In this document: positions 17,808-27,052 of the stretch, piece by piece
Layout: every line of letters starts with the position of its first letter
Position numbering within the stretch: the stretch's first letter is position 1
Assembly (NCBI GenBank): GCA_963779765.1
Contig: CAVZZP010000002.1
Coordinates: forward strand, 1,302,001 to 1,366,000
Direction: 5' to 3'
Source: Silicimonas sp963779765
GTDB taxonomy: Bacteria; Pseudomonadota; Alphaproteobacteria; Rhodobacterales; Rhodobacteraceae
Length of the DNA stretch: 64,000 nucleotides
The notes under the pieces: model-generated
What the model saw: only the letters and a program-made list of their open reading frames with translations
Told to the model about the DNA's origin: nothing
Database searches by the model: none
Program-made: the position numbers and the translations under genes

Positions 17808-19108
17808 GCGGGGGCGTCATCGGCACACTCGGCATTGTCGCGCTTCTGGTCCTGCTGCTGGCCCGCGTGCCGGTGGCCTTTGCGATGTTCCTCGTCGGCT
17901 TCCTGGGCATCTGGGCGCTGAACGGCTGGAACGCCGCAATGGGGCTTCTGGGGTCCGAGACATTCACGCTTGCCTCGAATCCTGAACTCGTGGTCATTCC
18001 CCTCTTCATTCTCATGGGCAACGTCGCCAGCGCCTCGGGGATGAGCCGCAAGCTCTACGATGCCGCCTATGCCATGATCGGGCAGGTGCGCGGCGGCCTC
18101 GCCTCGGCCACCGTCATCGGCTGCGGAGGCTTCGCGGCGCTCTCGGGCTCGTCGGTCGCCTCGGCGCTGACCATGGGCAAGGTGTCCTTGGGCGAGATGG
18201 ACCGCTTCGGATACGACGATCGCTTGTCGACCGGCGTCGTCGCGGCGGGCGGTACGCTTGGCATCCTGATCCCGCCTTCGACCGGCTTCGTGATTTACGC
18301 GATCCTGACCGAGCAATCCATCGGCCGGCTGTTCCTTGCCGGCGTCCTGCCCGGCCTCCTCCTGCTGGCCGCCTTCGTGCTGACGATCACCCTTCTGTGC
18401 TGGCGTCGGCCCGAGCTTGGTCCTCCCGGCCCCTCCACCACCGCAGCCGAGAAGCTGCGCGCGATCCTCGGCGCCGGACCGATCCTCGTCGTCGTCCTCG
18501 TCACCATTGGAGGCATCTACGGCGGCTTCTTCTCTCCGGTCGAGGCGGCGGGCGTCGGCGCGGGCATGGTCGTCGCCTACGGGTTCGCCACCCGCAATCT
18601 GACGCTTCAGGCCTTCTGGCAGGCGTCGCGCGAAAGCATCGTGACCACCGCGACCGTCATGCTGATCCTGATCGCCGCTCACGTCCTGAACCCCTTCATC
18701 GCCCTGTCGCAGATCCCCGCCTCGGTCGGGGCGTTCCTGACGGGCCTCGATCTGCCTGCGACAGCGACGCTTCTGATGATCCTCGCGGTCTACATGGTGC
18801 TCGGCTGCTTCCTAGAAGGCTTCGCGATGTTGGTGCTGACGCTGCCGATTTTCTTTCCCGTCATCCTGCAACTGGGGATCGACCCGATCTGGTTCGGCGT
18901 CCTCGTCGTCCTGACGCTGGAAATGGGCCTTATTTCGCCGCCCGTCGGCCTGAACGTCTTCATCGTGAAATCCGTGGCCCCCCAGGTGCCGCTCGGCCGC
19001 ATCTTCAGGGGAGTCCTGCCGTTCTGGGTCGCCATGCTGCTGACGCTTGCGATCCTCGTGGCCTTCCCCGCGATCTCGCTGATCCTGCCGACGACGATGT
19101 TCGGCTGA
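17804..19108 (+). CDS. TRAP transporter large permease (DctM)
   Basis: A 434-residue polytopic protein starting at GTG 17804 inside the DctQ stop. DctM features include LLLARVPVAFAMFLVGFLG, PLFILMGNVASASGMS, the FAALSGSSVASALTMGKV block, GGTLGILIPPSTGFVIYAIL, and ISPPVGLNVFIVKSV near the end. It is the ion-coupled translocation subunit. Given its place right after the O-demethylase, it probably imports a methoxylated aromatic acid. No DctP substrate-binding protein follows; the next gene is convergent 3 bases away. Confidence 0.93.
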   Translation: MSGGVIGTLGIVALLVLLLARVPVAFAMFLVGFLGIWALNGWNAAMGLLGSETFTLASNPELVVIPLFILMGNVASASGMSRKLYDAAYAMIGQVRGGLASATVIGCGGFAALSGSSVASALTMGKVSLGEMDRFGYDDRLSTGVVAAGGTLGILIPPSTGFVIYAILTEQSIGRLFLAGVLPGLLLLAAFVLTITLLCWRRPELGPPGPSTTAAEKLRAILGAGPILVVVLVTIGGIYGGFFSPVEAAGVGAGMVVAYGFATRNLTLQAFWQASRESIVTTATVMLILIAAHVLNPFIALSQIPASVGAFLTGLDLPATATLLMILAVYMVLGCFLEGFAMLVLTLPIFFPVILQLGIDPIWFGVLVVLTLEMGLISPPVGLNVFIVKSVAPQVPLGRIFRGVLPFWVAMLLTLAILVAFPAISLILPTTMFG

Positions 19109-19111
19109 AGC

Positions 19112-20317
19112 TCAGACCGCCTCGAGCGCAATCGCGATCCCCTGCCCCACGCCGATGCACATGGTGGCCAGCGCGCGCTTGCCGCCAGTGAGCTTCAGCT
19201 CCAGCGCCGCCGTACCCGCCAGCCGCGCTCCCGACATGCCAAGCGGGTGACCGAGCGCAATAGCGCCGCCGTTCGGGTTCACGCGAGGATCGTCGTCCGC
19301 GATGCCAAGCTGGCGCAGGGTGGCAAGACCCTGGCTCGCGAAGGCCTCGTTCAGTTCGATCACGTCCAGGTCGCCCACGCTCCACCCCAGACGGTCGAGC
19401 AGCTTCTGCGAGGCGGGCGCCGGCCCGATCCCCATGATGCGCGGAGACACCCCCGCCGTCGCCCCGCCGACGACCCGCGCAATCGGCGTCAACCCATGCC
19501 GCCTGGCTGCCGCTTCGGATGCGACGATCAGGGCCGCGGCTCCATCGTTCACGCCGCTCGCGTTGCCCGCCGTCACCGATCCGTTCTCACGGAATGGCGT
19601 CGGCAACTTCGCCAGCGCCTCGATGGTCGTGTCGGGCCGGGGATGCTCGTCCTCGGCCACCATGACCGGATCGCCTTTCCTTTGCGGGATCGACACCGGC
19701 ACGATTTCCCGCGCCAGCCGTCCGCTCTCCATCGCGCGGCCCGCTTTCTGCTGCGATCGGATCGCAAAGGCGTCCTGATCGGCGCGCGAGATGCCGAACT
19801 CCTCGGCCACGTTCTCGCCCGTTTCGGGCATGGAATCGATGCCGTAAGCCTTCTTCATCGCCGGGTTCACAAAGCGCCAGCCGATGGTCGTGTCGAAAAT
19901 CTCGGCGTTCCGCGAGAAAGCGCTCGTCGCTTTCGGCATCACGAAAGGAGCGCGGCTCATACTCTCGACGCCGCCCGCGACGCCCATTTCGATCTCGCCC
20001 GCCATGATCGCGCGCGCCACGTCCAGGATGGCGTTCATCCCCGATCCACACAGCCTGTTCACCGTTGCACCCGCAACTGTTTCGGGCCAACCCGCCAGAA
20101 GAAGCGACATCCGCGCGACGTTGCGGTTGTCCTCGCCCGCCTGGTTCGCGCAGCCGAAGATCACCTCCTCGACGGCAGCTAGGTCGAGCGAGGGGTTCCT
20201 CTCCACCAGCGCCCGCAATGGAATCGCCCCCAGATCGTCGGCCCGGACCGAGGACAGCGCGCCCCCGAACCGGCCGATCGGCGTGCGGACATAGTCGCAG
20301 ATGAAGGCGTCGGTCAT
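19112..20317 (-). CDS. pcaF: 3-oxoadipyl-CoA thiolase
   Basis: A 401-residue thiolase with the nucleophile in VNRLCGSGMNA (Cys90), the His motif in GGAIALGHPLGMSGAR and the second Cys in CIGVGQG. FICDYVRTPIGRFGGALSSV at the start is typical of PcaF/PaaJ enzymes, which cleave 3-oxoadipyl-CoA to succinyl-CoA and acetyl-CoA. Assignment to PcaF rather than acetoacetyl-CoA thiolase rests on the 4-base overlap with pcaJ and on pobA upstream. It is the last gene of the pobA-pcaIJF set. Confidence 0.93.
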   Translation of the reverse strand: MTDAFICDYVRTPIGRFGGALSSVRADDLGAIPLRALVERNPSLDLAAVEEVIFGCANQAGEDNRNVARMSLLLAGWPETVAGATVNRLCGSGMNAILDVARAIMAGEIEMGVAGGVESMSRAPFVMPKATSAFSRNAEIFDTTIGWRFVNPAMKKAYGIDSMPETGENVAEEFGISRADQDAFAIRSQQKAGRAMESGRLAREIVPVSIPQRKGDPVMVAEDEHPRPDTTIEALAKLPTPFRENGSVTAGNASGVNDGAAALIVASEAAARRHGLTPIARVVGGATAGVSPRIMGIGPAPASQKLLDRLGWSVGDLDVIELNEAFASQGLATLRQLGIADDDPRVNPNGGAIALGHPLGMSGARLAGTAALELKLTGGKRALATMCIGVGQGIAIALEAV

Positions 20318-20991
20318 GGGATCTCCGGAACGGTCAGGTCGGCTACGGGGCCGGGGGTGAGGAGCGCTGCGCCCGTCATCGACTGAAGCTCGTCCATCGA
20401 CAACCCGGGCACCTTCTCGCGCAGGACAAAGCGGCCATTCTCGATGTCGACGACGGCAAGCGATGTGTAGACTCGGCTGATGCAGGCGACACCGGTCAGC
20501 GGAAAGGTGCAGCGCTCGACCAGCTTGGGCTCGCCGTCCCGCGTGACGTGTTCGGTCACGACCGCCACGCGCTTCGCTCCATGCACCAGGTCCATCGCGC
20601 CCCCCACCGCGGGCACGCCCTTCGATCCCACGCGCCAGTTGGCGAGATCACCGGTCTCGGCCACCTGAAGCGCGCCCAGGATCGCCACGTCCAGATGCCC
20701 GCCCCGCACCATCGCAAAGCTGTCGGCGTGGTGGAAGAACGATGCACCGGGCTTCAGCGTGATCGCCTTCTTCCCGGCATTGATGAGGTCCCAGTCCTCC
20801 TCACCCTCGGGCGGCGCAGCGCCGAACCCGAGGACGCCGTTCTCGGTGTGAAAGATCGCCTCGCGCCCGGGTGGCTGATAGCCCGCGACCATCTCGGGGA
20901 ACCCTATCCCGAGGTTGACGTAGGCGCCGTCCTCGATGTCCTGCGCCGCCCGCCAGGCGATCTGAGCGTTCGTCAGTTTCTCCCAGCTCAT
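20314..20991 (-). CDS. pcaJ: 3-oxoadipate CoA-transferase subunit B
   Basis: A 225-residue beta subunit of a class I CoA transferase. The catalytic glutamate is in FHTENGVLGFG (Glu50), and VNLGIGFPEMVAGY and GASFFHHADSFAMVRGGHLD are family blocks. With PcaI it transfers CoA from succinyl-CoA to 3-oxoadipate. It overlaps pcaI and pcaF by 4 bases each, so all three are translationally coupled. The order IJF and the neighbouring pobA favour oxoadipate over acetoacetate as substrate. Confidence 0.93.
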   Translation of the reverse strand: MSWEKLTNAQIAWRAAQDIEDGAYVNLGIGFPEMVAGYQPPGREAIFHTENGVLGFGAAPPEGEEDWDLINAGKKAITLKPGASFFHHADSFAMVRGGHLDVAILGALQVAETGDLANWRVGSKGVPAVGGAMDLVHGAKRVAVVTEHVTRDGEPKLVERCTFPLTGVACISRVYTSLAVVDIENGRFVLREKVPGLSMDELQSMTGAALLTPGPVADLTVPEIP

Positions 20992-21710
20992 GCATAGACC
21001 TCGCCCGCACGGATCATCTGTTCCTCCTGCCGGGGATCGGCCACTTCGACCACCCCGTCAACGAAGATGCCCGGAGTTACCACCTGCTCGGGGTCGATGT
21101 CGCCCGGCGCGACGATGCGGGTGACCTGTACGATGGTCGTGGCCGCCGCCATGCACATCAGCGGATTGAAGTTCCGCGAGGCATAGCGATAGGTCAGGTT
21201 GCCATGCCTGTCACCCAGGTGAGCCTTCACGATGGCGACGTCGGCCTTCAGCCACCGTTCCTGCACATAGGACGCACCATCGAACTCGGCCACCGGCTTG
21301 CCCTCGGCCAGCTCGGTCCCAAAGCCCGTCGGCGTGTAGAATGCCGGGATGCCCGCGCCCCCCGCCCGGATGCGTTCCGCCAGCGTGCCCTGGGGCACCA
21401 GCTCCAGCTCGATCTCACCGGCGAGATACCTGTCGGTGAAAGCGCGCGGATCCGACGACTTCGGGAACGAGCAGACCATCTTCCGCACCATCCCCGCGTC
21501 GATCATGGCCGCGATGCCGACACGTCCGTTGCCCGCGTTGTTGTTGACCACCGTCAGGTCGCCCGGACTGCCGGTTGCGCGGTATCTGTCGATCAGCGCG
21601 TGGATCAACTCGATCGGCGAGCCGGACCCTCCGAAGCCGCCGATCATCAGGACGCTGCCATCGGCTATCCCGGCAACAGCTTCGGCGGGCGATGCGATTG
21701 TCTTGTCCAT
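20988..21710 (-). CDS. pcaI: 3-oxoadipate CoA-transferase subunit A
   Basis: A 240-residue alpha subunit of a class I CoA transferase. The Gly-rich MIGGFGGSGSPIELIHALI near residues 22-40 and VVNNNAGNGRVGIAAMI are diagnostic. It pairs with PcaJ in the penultimate step of the beta-ketoadipate pathway. It starts 58 bases after pobA ends and overlaps pcaJ by 4 bases. Confidence 0.93.
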   Translation of the reverse strand: MDKTIASPAEAVAGIADGSVLMIGGFGGSGSPIELIHALIDRYRATGSPGDLTVVNNNAGNGRVGIAAMIDAGMVRKMVCSFPKSSDPRAFTDRYLAGEIELELVPQGTLAERIRAGGAGIPAFYTPTGFGTELAEGKPVAEFDGASYVQERWLKADVAIVKAHLGDRHGNLTYRYASRNFNPLMCMAAATTIVQVTRIVAPGDIDPEQVVTPGIFVDGVVEVADPRQEEQMIRAGEVYA

Positions 21711-21768
21711 GAACGTCTCCCTGCCGACGGTTCTAACGTCAGCGGCCCTCGGCGCAACCGCCCGTCCG

Positions 21769-22939
21769 TCAGTAGGGCAGCCCGATATAGTTCTCGGCCA
21801 ACTCGCGCCGCGCCGTCTCGGACTGCGACAGATGCTGCAACGTCGCCTTCCGCATCTGGACGGCGAAGCTGTCCTCGCCCTCGAAACGGTGAAGCATCAT
21901 GGTCATCTGCCAGGAAAAGCGCATCGCCTTCCAAACCCGCAGAAGGGTCCGCTGGGAATAGGTGTCGATGCCCGATCGGTCGCCGGATTTCACCGCGTCG
22001 ATCAGCGCTGAATGAAGGTAGTGCACATCCGATGCGGCCAGGTTCAGCCCCTTCGCGCCCGTCGGAGGGACGATGTGCGCGGCGTCGCCCACAAGGAACA
22101 GGTTTCCCCACCTCATGGGCTCTGCCACGAAACTGCGCAGGGGCGCGATGGACTTCTCCATCGACGGCCCCGTGACCATGCGCTCCGCCGTCTCTGATGG
22201 CAGCCGTTTCTTCAGTTCTTCCCAGAAGGCGTCGTCGGACCAGGCACTCCACCTTGTCCGTCAGCGGCACCTGGACGTAATAGCGCGACAGGTTCTCGTT
22301 TCGCATGGACGCCAAGGCGAACCCGCGCGGCGAGTTGGCGTAGATCAGCTCGTCGTTGCAGGGCGGCGTCTCGGACAGAAGCCCGAGCCAGCCGAAGGGA
22401 TAGACCCTCTCGTGTTCGCGGCGCTTCCCTTCCGGGATCGTCTTGCGGCTGACCCCGTGGAACCCGTCGCAGCCCGCAACGAAAAGGCAGTCGAGCCTCT
22501 TGCGCTCACCCTCGTGCGTGAAGTCGATGTGGGAGGTCGCCTGGTCGAGGTCATGTATCGTGACGTCCGACACTTCGTGCAGGATCGTCGTACCCATGAC
22601 GTCCTGCGCCTTGTAGAGATCCTGCGTCACCTCGGTTTGCCCGTAGACCGTGACGTGCTGGCCGGTAAGCTTTTTGAAATCAATTCGGACCATAAGGTCC
22701 TCGTCGGTCAGGAAACAGCCGTCGTGCGGGATGGCCTCGCGATCCAACCGGTCCGCCACGCCTGCCTCGCGCAGCATCCTCACCGCGCCGGACTCCAGGA
22801 TGCCGGCCCGGATGCGGGACAGCACATGCTCGCGCGTCGACCGTTCAAGGATGAGGGTCTCCACACCCGCACGATTGAGAAGCTGAGACAGAAGGAGGCC
22901 GGAGGGTCCGCCCCCGATGATGGCCACCTCGGTCTTCAT
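21769..22939 (-). pseudogene. pobA: pobA, 4-hydroxybenzoate 3-monooxygenase (frameshifted)
   Basis: PobA is an FAD enzyme that converts 4-hydroxybenzoate to protocatechuate with NAD(P)H and oxygen. The N-terminal part has the FAD fingerprint EVAIIGGGPSGLLLSQLLNR, then RIRAGILESGAVRML and DCLFVAGCDGFHGVSR. The C-terminal part has LFLVGDAAHIVPPTGAKGLN and the family end RRELAENYIGLPY. The frame breaks near 22243-22250 after PLTDKVE. Removing one base restores W-S-D-D-A-F-W-E-E-L-K-K-R-L and a 389-residue protein, the usual length. It is upstream of pcaIJF on the same strand. Confidence 0.92.
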
Positions 22940-22984
22940 GCCAAGTCTCCTGCAAGTGTCATCCTGCCAGTCTGGCCGGAACTA

Positions 22985-23004
22985 GTTTACGAAGTCAACT
23001 AAAC
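22985..23004. promoter_or_regulatory. Possible operator upstream of pobA
   Basis: An inverted repeat GTTTA-N10-TAAAC (with inner TAGTT/AACTA half-matches) lies 46 bases upstream of the pobA start, in the gap after the amidohydrolase gene. It is AT-rich against a GC-rich background, as expected of a regulator site or promoter. The binding protein is unknown; the local MarR or an IclR/AraC-type PobR elsewhere are candidates. Confidence 0.4.
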
Positions 23005-23019
23005 CCACCATGCGGTGCG

Positions 23020-23901
23020 TCAAGCGACACCCAGAAGGTGCATCGCATTCTCTTTGAGGATCATGGGCCGCACCTCGTCCTTGAACGGCATCGTCTCGAA
23101 GTCGGCCAGCCAGCGGTCCGGCGTGATCGCGGGCCAGTCCGAGCCGAACAGCATCTTCTTCTTCAGGATCGAGTTGGCGTAGCGCACGAAAATCTCGGGG
23201 AAGTACTTCGGGGACCACCCCGACATGTCGTAGTACACGTTCGGCTTGTGCTGCGCGACCGCGAGACCTTCTTCGGTCCAGGGAAACGACGGATGCGCCA
23301 GCACGATCGGCATGTCCGGAAAATCGACCGCCACATCGTCGAGGTGGATCGGGTTCGAGTACTTCAGCCGCATCCCCATGCCGCCCTTCATCCCGGACCC
23401 CACGCCTGTCTGCCCGGTGTGGAAAAGCGTGATCGCGCCTTCCTCGGCGATGGCCTCGTAAATGACGTAGGCACCCCGGTCGTTCGGATAGAACCCCTGC
23501 ATCGTCGGGTGGAACTTGAAGCCCTTCACGCCGAACTCGCGCACCATACGCCGCGCTTCACGCGCTCCGGCCTTGCCCTTGGCCGGGTCGATCGAAGCGA
23601 AGGGAATCAGGATGTCGTCGTTCTTCGCACAGGCTTCGGCCACCTCCTCGTTCGAATAGCGCCGGAAGCCCGTCTCGCGCTCGGCATCGACCGGAAAGAT
23701 GACGGCGGCTATGTTGCGCTCCCGGTAATAAGCCGCAGTGTCGTCGATCGTGGGTAGCATTCCCTTCGAGCCCGCAGGGTTCCTGAAATAGGCTGCCATC
23801 CCGGCCTGGAACTCGTCATAGCCATCGTCGCGCGGACTGCAGCAGGGTTCCTCGGCGTGGGTGTGGAAATCTATCGCCCGGACTTTCGAGAAATCGACCA
23901 C
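23020..23901 (-). CDS. Amidohydrolase-family (PF04909-type) protein in ferulate cluster
   Basis: A 293-residue TIM-barrel metal enzyme of the amidohydrolase-2 group, which includes ACMSD, gamma-resorcylate decarboxylase and some aromatic-pathway hydratases. Metal ligands are visible as DFHTHAEE (His13, His15), GVKGFKFHPTMQGFYP, IVLAHPSFPW and MLFGSDWPAI. It is transcribed divergently from the hydratase gene and shares orientation with pobA 80 bases downstream. The neighbourhood points to a hydroxycinnamate or hydroxybenzoate intermediate, but hydrolysis, decarboxylation and hydration are all possible. Confidence 0.8.
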   Translation of the reverse strand: MVDFSKVRAIDFHTHAEEPCCSPRDDGYDEFQAGMAAYFRNPAGSKGMLPTIDDTAAYYRERNIAAVIFPVDAERETGFRRYSNEEVAEACAKNDDILIPFASIDPAKGKAGAREARRMVREFGVKGFKFHPTMQGFYPNDRGAYVIYEAIAEEGAITLFHTGQTGVGSGMKGGMGMRLKYSNPIHLDDVAVDFPDMPIVLAHPSFPWTEEGLAVAQHKPNVYYDMSGWSPKYFPEIFVRYANSILKKKMLFGSDWPAITPDRWLADFETMPFKDEVRPMILKENAMHLLGVA

Positions 23902-24000
23902 GGCATACCTCCCTCTTCGTGACTGCTCGCTGGCAGGAGAATGCTATACAGGACAACAATTGAACACTATAACTGTCTCGCCCCGAAAACGGAGACGAAG

Positions 24001-24771
24001 ATGACCGATGCCGTCGCGCGCGTCGACCTGGAAGACGATATCGCGGTGATGACCTTCACCCGCCCGGACAAGCGCAACGCGATGAACGACGACCTCGTGG
24101 CGGCGCTCGACGGGTTCTTCTCATCCCCGCCTCCGCAGGTCCGCGCCGTCATCCTCCATGGCGAGGGCGGGCATTTCTGCTCCGGCCTCGACCTTGCGGA
24201 ACACCGGCACCGCACTCCCGAAGAAACGGTCTACCACTCCCGCAACTGGCACCGCGTCGCCGATCTGATCGAGTTCGGCGGCCTGCCCGTCGTGGCTGCC
24301 CTGACCGGAGCGGTGATCGGCGGCGGGCTTGAGATCGCGGCGGCTTGTCATGTCCGCATCGCCGAACCCTCCGTCCGGTTCCAGCTTCCCGAGGGGCGGC
24401 GCGGCATCTTCGTTGGCGGCGGCGCCACGGTCCGCGTCGGCCGCATCCTCGGTGCCGACCGTATGCGGGAGATGATGCTGACGGGACGCAGTTACGGCGC
24501 GGACGACGGACTATCCCTCGGCCTCTGTCACTACACCGTCGGCGAGGACGAGGCGCTTGACCTCGCGCGGGATCTCGCGCGCAAGATCGCCGACAACGCC
24601 GGTTTCTCGAATTACCTGATGATCCAGGCGATCAGCCGCATCGGAGACATGGGCCGGCAGGACGGCCTTTTCGCCGAAAGCCTCGCCGCCGCGATGTCGC
24701 AGACGACGTCCGAGGCGCAGGAGGGTCTCAAGGCCTTTCTCGAGAAACGCGCCCCCGACTTCCGGCGCTGA
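24001..24771 (+). CDS. Crotonase-family enoyl-CoA hydratase (hydroxycinnamoyl-CoA type)
   Basis: A 256-residue crotonase-fold enzyme. The oxyanion-hole segments are HGEGGHFCSGLDLAEH and LTGAVIGGGLEIAAACHVRI, followed by RFQLPEGRRGIFVGGGATVR. It lies convergent with feruloyl-CoA synthase and divergent from the amidohydrolase, so hydration (and possibly retro-aldol cleavage) of feruloyl- or coumaroyl-CoA is the likely role, as for CouA/Ech enzymes. A strong GGAGACGAAG precedes ATG 24001, which rules out the in-frame upstream ATG at 23941. Confidence 0.85.
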   Translation: MTDAVARVDLEDDIAVMTFTRPDKRNAMNDDLVAALDGFFSSPPPQVRAVILHGEGGHFCSGLDLAEHRHRTPEETVYHSRNWHRVADLIEFGGLPVVAALTGAVIGGGLEIAAACHVRIAEPSVRFQLPEGRRGIFVGGGATVRVGRILGADRMREMMLTGRSYGADDGLSLGLCHYTVGEDEALDLARDLARKIADNAGFSNYLMIQAISRIGDMGRQDGLFAESLAAAMSQTTSEAQEGLKAFLEKRAPDFRR

Positions 24772-24801
24772 GGCTTCTTCTGTCGTGAACTACTCCGGGG
24801 T

Positions 24802-24818
24802 CCGGGGCCGAGCCCCGG
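24802..24818. terminator. Hairpin between convergent hydratase and feruloyl-CoA synthase genes
   Basis: CCGGGGC-CGA-GCCCCGG forms a very stable 7-bp stem within the 48-base gap between two converging genes. There is no T-run on either strand. It may end transcription from both sides with Rho help, or resemble a degenerate copy of the hairpin repeat at 4071 and 57640. Confidence 0.45.
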
Positions 24819-24819
24819 G

Positions 24820-26591
24820 TCAGACCGCGACGATGCCCGGACCGCCTGCATAGAGCGTCTCGATCAGGTCGACATTGTGCGCCCGCATCGCGCGCTGGTT
24901 CAGCGACCCCTTCTCGGTCACTTCGCCCCGGTCGAAGCTGGGAGGCGTCTCGAGGATCGCCACGCGACGCACCCGGCTGGCCGATCCTGACGCCGCCGCT
25001 GCCGCAACACTAAGGCTCTCGCGCAAGGCGGCTTCCACATCCGACCTCGGCATCCTTAGCAGCCTTCTCCGACAGAAGTACCAATGCGCCCAGTTCGGCC
25101 TTGTCCTCGCCTACGATGACCGCGTCCCGCACCAGCCCGCCAAGCGCGTCGACCAGAGCGCCACGCACCGCCCCGACCGTGACCCAGGTGCCGGTCGACA
25201 GCTTGAAGTTCTCCGCGACGCGCCCGTCGAAGTAGAAACCTCGCGCAAGGTCATCCGGATCCACCGGCTTCAGGGCGTCACCGAGGCAATAGAACCCCTC
25301 GTCGTCGAAAACCTCGGCCGTCTTTTCGGGATCGCCCAGGTAGCCCGGCGTCATCGTCGGGCCCTTCAGCCTGGCTTCCAGCTTGCCGCCCGCGGGGACC
25401 AGCTTCAGGGTCAGCCCGCGAGACGGGACGCCCACGTTGCCCGCCTTCCTCTGCGGTTCGGTGCAGGCCAGCGCAAAGGGCGCGGTCTCGGTCGAGCCAA
25501 GGCCCGTCGCAAGCAGGACCTCGCGCCCGGTTGCTTCGTGCCCCAGTGACGATCAGCCGGTCCCAGGTGTGCTGCGCCATCCCCGCCCCGGCGTAGAACA
25601 TCATGGAGAGGCGCGAGAAGAATGTGTCGCGCAAGGCGCGGTCGGTCTCCAGCGCCTCGACCAGCATGTCGTAGCCGAGGGGTACATTGAAGTACCAGGT
25701 GCAGGCGATGTCGCGCAGGTTTCGGATCGTCTCGTCGAACTTGCCCGGCACCGGGCGTCCGTCGTCGATGTAGTATGTGCCGCCATTGGTCAGGACGAGG
25801 GCCGAAACCTTGTTGCCCGCCGCCGTGTGGTTCCACGGCGCCCAGTCCAGCACCACTGGGGGCTCATCCTCGAGAAAGCGATAGCAATCCCGCGTCATGG
25901 CAGCCATCGCGGTCATCATGCCATTGGTGTTGATGACGGCCTTGGGCGAGCCCGTAGAACCCGAGGTGAAGAGGTACTTCACCACGGTCTCAGCTGTCAG
26001 AGCCGCGCGCGCGGCCTCGGCCGGCGCTTCGGACACGGACCTCAGGTCATCATAGAGCAGAGCGCCCTCGACCGGGTGCCTTGCGTTTAGGACGACACGG
26101 TCCGGCGCAGCTACGGCGTCGAGCGCGGCCGAAAATGCTGCGCCATCGTCGGCGAAGACCGCGCCGGGATTCAAGGTCTCCGCGATGTCCCTCAACTTGC
26201 CGTGGTCCTTCGACACCAGCGAGTAGGCTGGCGAAACGGGGGCATAGGGAATGCCGACCCACGAGCAGGCGAGTGCCAGAAGCCCATGTTCGAGGCTGTT
26301 CTCGGACAGGATCAGCAGCGGTCGCTCGGGCCCAAGCTTCAACTCGAGAAGGGCCGCGCCGATACGGCGGGCCGTCTGCCGGGCCTCGGCGTAGGTCACG
26401 CCGACCCAGTCTTCCCCGTTCTGCCGGCGCGCAAGCCACGTCCGGTCAGGCGCCGCCTCGGCCCAGTGATCGAGGTAGTCCGCCAGAGTTGGGAAGTGAT
26501 TCTCCAACGGCTCGGACTGGCGCATGAGGATGGTGCCGTCGTCCCGGCGCTCGATGTCGAAGGTCGGCGACCAGAACCGGGGAGGCGTCAT
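24820..26591 (-). pseudogene. fcs: Feruloyl-CoA synthase (two frameshifts)
   Basis: This acyl-adenylate-forming enzyme activates hydroxycinnamates as CoA thioesters. The N-terminal frame has RFWSPTFDIERRDDGTILMR, the AMP-binding signature KYLFTSGSTGSPKAVINT and WDRLIVTG. It then breaks at a run of four C (25541-25544 on plus), after which HEATGREVLLATGLGSTETA continues in the second frame. A second break near 25045-25060 precedes the C-terminal VEAALRESL...FDRGEVTEKGSLNQR. Corrected, the protein has about 589 residues, typical for alphaproteobacterial feruloyl-CoA synthases. It overlaps the MarR gene stop by 4 bases, so repressor and enzyme share an operon. Confidence 0.88.
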
Positions 26592-27052
26592 GCGCGGACC
26601 TCGTGCATGTCTCGCAGTCGGCCCAGGATGCGGATCAATGCCCGACGGTCCTGTCCCGAAAGGACGGACAGAAGCCGCTGCTCGTCGCGCGCGATGCGGG
26701 CAGCCATGCGCTCGTGGACTTCGCGGCCGGTCAGCGTCGGTGTCAGCGCCTGAACCCGGCGGTCGCCAGGTACGCCCACGCGTTCCAGAAGGCCAAGCGA
26801 TTCGAGACCGTCGACGATGGCGACAAGGCCCGAACGCTCGATGCCGAGGCGCCGGGCGAGTTCGCTTTGGGTGACGCTCGGCTGCTGCACGGTCAGCGAA
26901 AGCACGGAATAGGATCGCGGTGCGAGGCCTTCCTGACCCAGGATGTCGCGCAGCTTGTCCTGGAAGATCATGTAGACGCGTTTCAGGTTGTAACCGATAA
27001 GATCGTCCAGCTCGGCCGTGCTTTCGGTGATCGGTGAGCCGGACATGGGCAA
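26588..27052 (-). CDS. MarR-family regulator of hydroxycinnamate genes
   Basis: A 154-residue winged-helix regulator: VLSLTVQQPSVTQSELARRL recognition region, then GIERSGLVAIVDGLESLGLL and the wing GVPGDRRVQALTPT. MarR proteins beside feruloyl/coumaroyl-CoA genes (CouR, FerR) repress them until the CoA thioester binds. It overlaps feruloyl-CoA synthase by 4 bases. AGGAG precedes its ATG, and a TTACC-AA-GGTAA palindrome lies just upstream, consistent with autoregulation. Confidence 0.88.
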   Translation of the reverse strand: MPMSGSPITESTAELDDLIGYNLKRVYMIFQDKLRDILGQEGLAPRSYSVLSLTVQQPSVTQSELARRLGIERSGLVAIVDGLESLGLLERVGVPGDRRVQALTPTLTGREVHERMAARIARDEQRLLSVLSGQDRRALIRILGRLRDMHEVRA

